Assembly (NCBI GenBank): GCA_004764695.1
Contig: SMSO01000032.1
Span: forward strand, 2,196,501-2,260,500
Length of the DNA: 64,000 nt
Reading direction: 5' to 3'
DNA from: Schizochytrium sp. TIO01
Taxonomy: Eukaryota > Sar > Bigyra > Thraustochytrida > Thraustochytriidae
How positions within the stretch are numbered: the first letter of the stretch is position 1; each line of letters starts with the position of its first letter. The notes under the pieces are model-generated. The model searched no databases. It worked only from the letters and a program-made list of their open reading frames with translations, and was not told the origin of the DNA. Positions 56,385-64,000 of the stretch are shown piece by piece. A program made the position numbers and the translations under genes.

Positions 56385-59300
56385 ACTGCCGATGTTTTTG
56401 ATCTCCCAAAACTTAGTGGGAGCGCATTGAGCAAATAAGTGAGGTTTTTACCTTGAAATATGTTGAGACTCGATGAACCCATGTCGTACAGTCGGAACCT
56501 TACTGCCGCCTCCATTGAAATGACCTTGTGCTTTGAACTCACTCCTGACAAACCATGTGACAAATGCATTGAGAACACACACTGTTAGCAATCTACTAAC
56601 TTCAATGGACTTTGAATCAATTTAATTCTGCTTCTACTTCTTCTTCTTCGTCTTTGCATCTAGTATGAAAAGTTATCTTACTCTTTTCTGTGAAATTACA
56701 TCAAATTTTGTTATGACACAAGTATCTCATGACTCTGGGGAATATGCCTATACAAATGCAAACAAATTATGTGATTCTGGGCATTTATCTGAATTCAATA
56801 CACCAAACCCTAATGTGGAATCTTTTTATTCTATAGACTTCCATACCCAAGAATGAAAAGCGGACAGATAATACATGATTAAAGCACACTAAATATTAGG
56901 ATGAGGACACTTAACTTATGATTCGTGTCCATACACGAGTGAAGTAATTGCTGTGGTTATGCAGCAACACAGCCTTCGCTGCTATGATCTAATTACATCC
57001 TCACGAACCTCATCTTCCTTCTTGGGCTGCTGTGGAAATCTGTAAGAATCTCAAGATATATCTCGCTATGGCTGTGCACTGTTAACTTTAGCGAAAATAG
57101 CCTACAGTATTTTAATGTAAAACGGTACTTGTATATTGGCTATTCTGCTTCGAACTATATGTGATCAATTGTAGCGTGCATTCTACCTTACATAAGAGCA
57201 CAAAGGAACAGAGTGGTTGTTTTGTTTGATGTTTTGTTTGAGATGCTACACTTCAGATTGCGCTCGACTCTAAATATATCGGCAATAAACTCGTAAAAAG
57301 TTGAACAACCTGTATGCATAAGTTTATATTGCAAAGTAGATTGTACTGTGAAGCGTGCAGAGTTAGCCTGACAAGGATGGCGAACTCAGGAGAAAGAGAA
57401 AAAGGATGAAATTTGAGTTATTGGGGATTCGGGTATGCATACAGGCAGGTTGAAAGTATGGACAGGAGAGCTTCGTTAGGTTAGGTTAGGTGCATAGCTG
57501 TATGTTACTTCCATAGTTTATTCGTTGTACCAGATTGCTTTTAGTGGATAACAAAACAAAATAGATAGTAGTTCAAAACAATTCAATCTGAACAATATGC
57601 AAGCAAGTATGGAACTTTATCGGGAGCTTGACAAACAATATCTCAAATTTTCATCCGCCAAACTGTTGAGATTTCTGCATTCTTTTGTTTTAACCTCGTG
57701 AGTTATCAAGAGTATATATTTGAAACCAGAGTTAAATATGTTCGTTATTTCGACCACCTTTTCCAAGACTCGAATCAGTTCAATACAAAGAAAATTCTAA
57801 TATGTACCACCATTTAAGTATGTTTTATGCATAATGAACCTTAAGTTGTAGCTAATGATGCTATTTCCATTAAGCATTCGTAGCCTCGCTCAAAGCTGTC
57901 CAAAACACTGTTCCCTCGAGGATCAGAAGAACTAAGCAGTAACTATTGTTACACCAGCTATCTGATGACTATTGAGGATTTAAGATGTAGGTACTGTTGA
58001 AATTAACATATACTGTGGGTTGAACACCACGTAATGCAACATTATATACGCTATCTTCAATGGGTTTGAGAAGATTTTTCATTTCCAACACTCTTTTGCA
58101 AGAATATCTGTGAAAATACTTTATTGTTAAGACCAACATCTGTAGGAGGCTATTTGGTGCTAATATTGTCATCAATATACAATAGCAAAGGCCAAGCAAT
58201 TTGGTTTTAAAGGTAGGTATGCGATTTTCTCTAGTACCTTGATGAGCATCTTCCTCACTAAGTAGCATAAGAGTTGTCTTATCACATGTAAACAAGTTGA
58301 TGTTCCTCTATCCAATCAGAGTTTGTTCCCTGGTATCAATCTTACGGAATCAATCGCGCCCTGGCTACTTCCTACAGAAAACGTGGTAACATGCATAATA
58401 GAAGAATCCACATGAGCAAGTTCTTTTCTTTAATAATAGTAATAGCTTTATTTAAATACAGCTCATTTAACTCTTGAACTTCTCCTACACGCTTATAAAG
58501 TCAGATACCATAGTATAGGGAGCAGTTACGCTTAAGATCATAGCTCTCAATATAGAGCAAAGCATATTTTCAACTCATAATTTGGACCTATAGCCTGGGT
58601 AAGCTAAAAAGGCTTGCAACACATTTAAGTATAAATACCTTGTACGCTAACAAAGGTTATTTAAAGCTCTGACTTCGTTAACCATTGTTTCATGAAGTCT
58701 ATGCCAAACGTGACCGTGCAAACCAAAACAAGAAAGCTCATTCTCTACATTTGTAGAATGCTTCCTGCTAACATGTTACTTAAATGCAACATTTCATATC
58801 ACGTTACCCATGTAATGTTATCAATCGGATCTTGTCGTGTGGAAGAAAACAAATCGAAAGGTAGTGTCATTCTGATAAAGAATAATGTTGTGTCATATTG
58901 TTCTTGTGTGGAAGCTGACAGATTAAAAAAAATGTTTTGTCATTCTCGTGATCACAAGAATATTGCACAACACTAAGTCTGCTTATCTCTGGATCAGATT
59001 GATAATATACATACAATAGTTGACAAGACAAGATTTCAAGAGAGGTATGCGATGAAAATATTTCGATATAAACCAAGAGCTTCATATGAAACAGAAATTT
59101 GCTCACCGGCAAAAAGCCAATGTGAAGCTAGTAGGCCATAGCGCGTGCGCTATTTGTCTTGTGTTTGTTTGCAATTTGAATATTTTATGCACTAAACAGG
59201 AAACGAGCGTAAGCATGTCAGCAAATTCACGAATATATGTATTTTAGCACACTAGATGACTAAGGCGTTAAGTGATCTGGTGCATATGAATTTTCCAAGG

Positions 59301-59557
59301 AGTAGACCACTTTACAGGTTCAAGTAATCATGGGAGTATGCAGAGTTAGGTAAAATCTGTGACAAAATTTATTGTAAGGTTAAATTTAGACAACCTTGTT
59401 TGTTTGTTTCGTATTGTTTGATTAGTACCCTCAACAGTAGAGTGCTTGCATATAACCGGCGTGGTGATGAGGGATGGCCCTTTTGGCGCTTTGTAGGAAG
59501 AGTTTGAGTTTAGGAACTATAGAATCAGTGCAGAGGGGTGCAATTTGGCCAAATTGT
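56385..59557. other. 3.2 kb AT-rich intergenic region
   Basis: No gene supported. Two frames (58295-57969 on -, no ATG; 58692-58976 on +) are faintly reminiscent of degenerate mobile-element coding sequence but match nothing I can name. Confidence 0.45.
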
Positions 59558-60298
59558 TTAAATGATGTTCCACTTGTGCTCGAAAGCATTCATAATGCGA
59601 CCAACAGCACATGCACCAGAAAGAGGGTATTCGGAGACGGAAAGGAGGGCCTCAGCATAATCAGCCTCGATGTGACCATGAGCAAAGCCACCAAAAATGA
59701 AGACGATGGGACGAGTATCGTCAAGAGCAGGAACGAATTCATGTACATCAACGAGGGTGCCAGTCACAGACATGCCAAAAATGCGAGCATCAGGGGGAAG
59801 GTGCCGAGTGATGGGGTTCTTGATGACCTTCATCAGGGTTTTGTTTCCATCCACAGCGCGAATCTTCATCTTGTGCAAGAGCTGAACCATGAGACCTGCA
59901 AAACGCTTAAAGGTACGCGGCACACGAAGGTGCTCGGAAACCTCAATGAGGATGTTTTGGCAGGTGCGGATATAAATCTTGAGATGGCCAGACTTGTTAA
60001 GCGGGCTATCAAGAAGTGCCAATAACATTTGGTGTGAGATATCCGGACGCGAGCGCGACGGGTCCTTGTTGAGTTTCTTGTGAAGACCAAGGTGATCATC
60101 ACAGTTGAGGAGTTCGTAGCCACCCTTGGAGGTCTTTACAGGCTCAAGAGTGGCATCATCGATAATAACAATAACTTTTCGGACCTGACCAGTGGTCTCC
60201 ACGCGAGCTTTCTTGTCTTCACCTGCAACTTCGTCTTCAGCAGGGCGCTTCTTCGATTCTGGCGCCGGCGACTCCGGTGAAGATGGTGTCGAAGACAT
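59558..60298 (-). CDS. EMG1: rRNA small subunit pseudouridine N1-methyltransferase Nep1/Emg1
   Basis: SPOUT-class methyltransferase that N1-methylates a conserved pseudouridine in the decoding region of 18S rRNA (position 1191 in yeast) and assists 40S assembly in the nucleolus. 246 residues from ATG 60298, standard length. It has a charged N-terminus (PAPESKKRPAEDE), then VIVIIDDATLEPVK, YELLNCDDH, DPSRSRPDISHQMLLALLDS, IYIRTCQNILIEV, VRVPRTFKRFAGLMVQLLHK-like sequence (LRVPRTFKRFAGLMVQLLHK), and the knotted cofactor site near DTRPIVFIFGGFAHGHIEA. The closing YPLSGACAVGRIMNAFEHKW is also diagnostic. Single exon. Divergent from the sulfotransferase gene. Confidence 0.97.
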   Translation of the reverse strand: MSSTPSSPESPAPESKKRPAEDEVAGEDKKARVETTGQVRKVIVIIDDATLEPVKTSKGGYELLNCDDHLGLHKKLNKDPSRSRPDISHQMLLALLDSPLNKSGHLKIYIRTCQNILIEVSEHLRVPRTFKRFAGLMVQLLHKMKIRAVDGNKTLMKVIKNPITRHLPPDARIFGMSVTGTLVDVHEFVPALDDTRPIVFIFGGFAHGHIEADYAEALLSVSEYPLSGACAVGRIMNAFEHKWNII

Positions 60299-61247
60299 TT
60301 TTCACGCAAGCAATCCAATACCGAACTCGTGGGAGATGAGACGCACCACAATTCCACACAAGCTGGGATCCCGCAACTGGTTTTGGCAGCCCTCAGAGGA
60401 GTGATTCGGGTGCAATTTCAAGTGAGTGGTGCGGGTCCTGTCATTCTACCCTCCACCAGCGAACCGCAAAGTGGTCTATCAAGAGACCTATCAAGAGACC
60501 TATTTATAAGTATAAGTGGCTCAAATATTTTGCATTTTTAATGAGAGGAAAACTCATCAAGGGATCTGGCTTTGGGAATGGGTTCCAAGTTAATGTGCAG
60601 GGAACTTGATAGAAAATAGAAAAAAATCGCGTCATGCGCAGATAGATAAGGAGAGAAAGAGAGATATGCTATTGAGAGTTAAATACAAATATTAACCAGC
60701 AAGGGACGACCGTCAGGGCGGGAAAAGAGAGTCTGACGTAGTCGCTCGTAAAGCGGGATTGTGACGCAGGCTTTGTTGTCCTGCACAAGTTCGGGCCCAA
60801 GAGATCAACTTAAAGAACAACACATCTTAATAAGTGGGTTTGGTCGATATTTGAAGACCCTCGTGCGGAACCTTATCCTGCACGAGCGCTGAGAGTGCTT
60901 GTTTCGGGTCCTGTGGGGACGACGTCAGCAAGGTCAAACTGCTGTGCTTTCATCATCCCAGGTGAAACAACGCAGTGTTTTTTTTGTCCTTGTGCAGAAC
61001 ACTGCAACTAGGTTCTGGATAGACTTCTCAAGCGCTTTGGGGAAATTGTATGCAGAGACATACACTGAGCAAACGCTGTACAAGTAGCGCACACCCAAGT
61101 TGGCGTGTGTTGAAGTAAGTCCTTTTGCTCAAAGGAGATTACTTTTGTTGACGGCGGCTATTAATTGCTTAAGCAAGGTCTTCATTTGCTTTCGCGTGTT
61201 GTGGGAGCAAAATTGAAGTTATTTCACCGGCGTGCAGCTTCTAAGGG
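60299..61247. other. divergent intergenic region of Nep1 and sulfotransferase
   Basis: 949 bases between outward ATGs. Three direct ATCAAGAGACCTAT-like units occur near 60477-60505. No gene seen. Confidence 0.4.
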
Positions 61248-62051
61248 ATGAAGGTGATTGTAGCAGGCCCTCCCAAAACAGGGACTACTTCTGTGGCAGC
61301 AGCTCTCCGTGATCTAGGTTATGTGGTTTTTGATGCTGACGAACAGGTTGGACTTTTGCTAGACGACTGGCATGAAATTCTATGCCATGGTGAGCGTAGA
61401 CCTAACTTTATATCCATGTTTGATGGCGTAGATGCTGTTGTTGATGGTCCGGGATACTATTTTTGGGAGCAACTTTTAGAGGTATATCCCAATGCACTTG
61501 TGATTCTCCTTACCCGCGATGAAGACGACTGGATCGAATCATACCGACGACAGAAGGAGATCGAGTCAAGTTATCGATGGCTGACATGGTTTTCGAGTGA
61601 GTTTGCTCGAGTGTTCGAGGTGGCCGATGCCTCGGAGAAATTTGCGATGGGTTCTGAGCGTTTTGTCCCTTATCTCTATCGTCTTCGTCTGCGACAGCAC
61701 AACGAGCGCGTGCGAACTGTAGTCCCGAAAGGGCAATTGTTAGAATACAGTGTTCGTGATGGATGGGGTCCACTGTGCTATTTCCTTGGTGTGCCTGCAC
61801 CTGATACTCCATTCCCACATGCAAATCAGGGCTCGATAGAGTATCGCCAAGAATTCCGTGAGATACGCAATCACATTCTAATGGGCTTCTCGATGCGTGC
61901 ATTGGCCTTCGTTTCCGTAACATCATTGCTAACATGGGGCTTTCTCCATTTGACTGGGGCCAAACCAGATCTTTCGTTGCGTTCGTCTTGCTCGTGTTGT
62001 CATTCATCAAGTCTCCCTGGGTCAGTCGATATCCAGCCTATGTCTTCTTGA
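61248..62051 (+). CDS. P-loop sulfotransferase-family protein (Sulfotransfer_4-like)
   Basis: 267 residues from ATG 61248. It opens with a PAPS-binding P-loop, VIVAGPPKTGTTSVAAALRD. Further signs are DGPGYYFWEQLLEVYPNALV, VILLTRDEDDWIES, and a region ending in PFPHANQGS, matching the small animal and protist sulfotransferase-like family whose substrate is unknown. A hydrophobic segment near residues 218-240 could anchor it. In the last 40 codons an alternative + frame is open to TGA 62084-62086 and also carries a hydrophobic stretch (SFVAFVLLVLSFIK). An indel near 61900 or a different C-terminus is therefore possible. N-terminal two-thirds firm, C-terminus less so. Confidence 0.8.
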   Translation: MKVIVAGPPKTGTTSVAAALRDLGYVVFDADEQVGLLLDDWHEILCHGERRPNFISMFDGVDAVVDGPGYYFWEQLLEVYPNALVILLTRDEDDWIESYRRQKEIESSYRWLTWFSSEFARVFEVADASEKFAMGSERFVPYLYRLRLRQHNERVRTVVPKGQLLEYSVRDGWGPLCYFLGVPAPDTPFPHANQGSIEYRQEFREIRNHILMGFSMRALAFVSVTSLLTWGFLHLTGAKPDLSLRSSCSCCHSSSLPGSVDIQPMSS

Positions 62052-63328
62052 GTTTGAGCGACATTAGTCTAGCTAAGCTGCGATGAAATAGCACCAATCG
62101 TCTGAACGAAGTCGTTGGGTAGTTTGCAGAAACAGTGCCCGGCCTTGTATATACCAGCACGGTTAAAGCCCTTCAAAACATGCGACATATGTTAAAATTT
62201 TTATTCTCTTTTTAAATATTGAGTAGTACCTGAATTAGATTTTCCAATACAACTCATATTCTTTCAGTAAACTAGACATAATGCAATTAGCCCCTGAAAC
62301 ATCAGGATGACATGTTGTAGGATGTTTTATAATTAGCTAGCTTTCTATTACCTTTCCCACACTCTTACTATTTATTTGGAATGAGAAGCACTGTTAAAGT
62401 ATTATGAGCTAGATTATATTGCCGACGATTGTAGTAGTCGCAAGTCCCAAAAAGTGACCATAGTGAGCTCAACAGGCCAAAAGCACAAAAGCAAAGAAAA
62501 CTTAATTGAATCAATTATTTATTATTTAAATACTCCACCCCCCTATCTCCCTTTCCACTAGTTGAGACTTTAATGTATTCGAATAAAGGCCATGAGCTTA
62601 ATCCTTTATATCACGAGGCTTGTGCAGGCCTATGCAGTGGTTTTTTCTACTGGAAGAAAGGAAACAAAGAATAGAATCCCGTGATGAGGCGTAACGGATC
62701 CCCAGTCCACTTAAAAGAAAAAAAAAACATCTGGTTTAGTCCTACTTGTAGTAAACGGTATGTTGACGCTGCTGAAGAGTGCTGCATAAAAGAGTCTTAT
62801 GATTTCTTCAAAAGGGAATAACTTAAGATAGGAAAAACTGTATTATGATACACGCAAGCGTCTTAACTGCGACTTTTGTCTCATTGTAGGTTAAGCTTCG
62901 TTCAGAGTTTTTTTTACAGACCCAAATGCATTCTTCCATGAGCTTATTTGTTGGAAAATAAAATCTTCTATTTCTTCTTTGACATGAACAGATTTGTATC
63001 TCAAGCATATTAAAAAGAAAATTTAAATGTTATGTCCGTTTGTGACGAATGTAACAATTTGTCAAATGAAGATATCTTGACATGCTTGCTCCTTTTTGCT
63101 CGTCGTACGACATGAAAAGCATACCTTCGTCCGACACGTTTTAAACAAACTGGTATTTTTATAGTGGGTCAATTACTTAATATGGTGTAAATCATAATTC
63201 TTAAACTCCTTTAAACCTTACAGAACAGTAATTCACTGGCCTGTTGACTGTTACTCAATACCCGAACGCAGGATATCCACTAACTTAATTTTGCAGTTGG
63301 CAAACGAGTTTATAATTGTAGTCCTATC
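62052..63328. other. intergenic
   Basis: AT-rich, no gene seen. 5' region of the ABCG gene. Confidence 0.5.
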
Positions 63329-64000
63329 ATGGCGCAGGTTGCACCTGATGTAGCGACAAAGAGCCTCATCGGTGATGCACTAGATAGCTCTCAGAATGCA
63401 ACAAAGATTGAAGCCTCTCGACAAACAGCTGATGGCCTTCTGTTTGAGCTAGAATTGCGTAATCTCGATCGCTTTGTAAACATTAAAGCGGGCACATGCC
63501 GCTCAGCCCAAAAGCAAATTCTTCATGGATTTAATGCTCGATTTTCATCTGGTGAGCTTTGCGCTATCATGGGAGGTAGTGGCGGTGGAAAGAGCTCTTT
63601 GCTTTCTGAAATTTCTCAGGGAAATCCAAATATGTATCTGAATGGACACGCCTTACCAACAAAGTACAAAAAGATGGTTTGTGTAATTCCACAAGCGGAT
63701 ATCCTCTTTCCTGCCTTGACGCCTCGCCAAGCACTTAGATATAGTGCGATGCTGCGTTTACCAGCCAAAACTAATGCATCAAAAATCGAAGGTGTAGTTG
63801 ATCGAATTATAAAAGATCTTGGACTCACAAAGTGTAAAGATACACCAGTTGGAGATGATAATGTACGAGGTGTAAGTGGAGGAGAACGCAAGCGGGTTTC
63901 AATTGGAACCGAGCTTGTAGTGAATCCCAAAATTCTGCTGGTCGATGAGCCTTCGTCTGGTCTCGATTCTACTACTGCAGAAAGCGTAGTGGCAGTTTTA
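63329..64000 (+). CDS. ABCG-family (White-type) ABC transporter, 5' part
   Basis: The open frame starts at ATG 63329 and runs off the window (224 codons visible). Reverse order of domains (ATP-binding domain first) is typical of ABCG half-transporters that export lipids or small hydrophobic compounds at membranes. Visible: a non-canonical N-terminal stretch of about 40 residues; ELELRNLDRFVNIKAG; the Walker A motif GGSGGGKSS (from G82); the Q-loop PQADIL; the ABC signature VSGGERKR (from V182); and Walker B ILLVDEPSSGLDS (from I202). The transmembrane half lies beyond the window, so half-size or full-size cannot be told. Confidence 0.95.
   Translation, partial: MAQVAPDVATKSLIGDALDSSQNATKIEASRQTADGLLFELELRNLDRFVNIKAGTCRSAQKQILHGFNARFSSGELCAIMGGSGGGKSSLLSEISQGNPNMYLNGHALPTKYKKMVCVIPQADILFPALTPRQALRYSAMLRLPAKTNASKIEGVVDRIIKDLGLTKCKDTPVGDDNVRGVSGGERKRVSIGTELVVNPKILLVDEPSSGLDSTTAESVVAVL

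Noticed and set aside
57474-57492. Telomere-like TTAGG repeats
   Set aside because: Only about three units in the interior of the window. Too short to mean anything.
58692-58976. Transposase-like fragment
   Set aside because: Only a vague resemblance in one short stretch; no catalytic residues and no terminal repeats.

Overview
The window is nuclear DNA of a eukaryotic protist. Genes are spaced out on both strands and mostly intronless. One clear GT-AG intron is visible (in RLP24), and the gene content is eukaryotic: RLP24, Nep1/Emg1, ICMT, JMJD7, a GT13 N-glycan transferase, an ABCG transporter and a calponin-homology protein. The mixture of animal-like and marine-protist features (secreted sulfatase, marine-type reprolysin-like metalloprotease, Nep1, a cilium-linked UPF0193 candidate) best fits a stramenopile, probably a labyrinthulomycete/thraustochytrid. 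That placement is an inference, not a measurement.

Layout. 1-11.6 kb is a gene-poor region packed with different microsatellites, including a ~310 bp (TTTGA)n array and a ~130 bp (AAAAAG)n array. 11.6-26.9 kb holds a same-strand cluster of three divergent paralogues (12.3-15.5, 20.1-22.1 and 25.1-26.9 kb) of a family I do not recognise. Each has a long low-complexity N-terminus, a Myb/SANT-like helical segment, a C-x-C-x2-C-x2-W motif and a conserved WS[IL]D helix or acidic tail. The 15.5-20 kb spacer carries stop-ridden remnants that appear to be dead members. This birth-and-death array is the most novel thing here. 28.7-34.2 kb has ICMT and, on the opposite strand, a large membrane-anchored metalloprotease. 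34.2-39.3 kb is almost empty apart from one coding-like exon candidate. 39.3-50.1 kb has a sulfatase, a UPF0193-like protein, a CH-domain protein, a double-VTT membrane protein and RLP24. 52-56.4 kb has a divergent pair, GT13 glycosyltransferase and JMJD7. 59.5-62.1 kb has a second divergent pair, Nep1 and a P-loop sulfotransferase-like protein. The window ends inside an ABCG transporter.

How the genes relate. Several are housekeeping: RLP24 (60S assembly) and Nep1 (18S rRNA modification), ICMT (CaaX protein maturation), and GT13 with a GT18-like C-terminal Cys module (Golgi N-glycans). Apart from the paralogue cluster there is no operon-like logic. Two genes, paralogue 1 and the sulfatase, each need a single +1 frame change to read through conserved sequence. 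This may be sequencing error, recent decay or recoding. Because several nominal open-frame starts are not ATG, I moved starts to ATG where noted.
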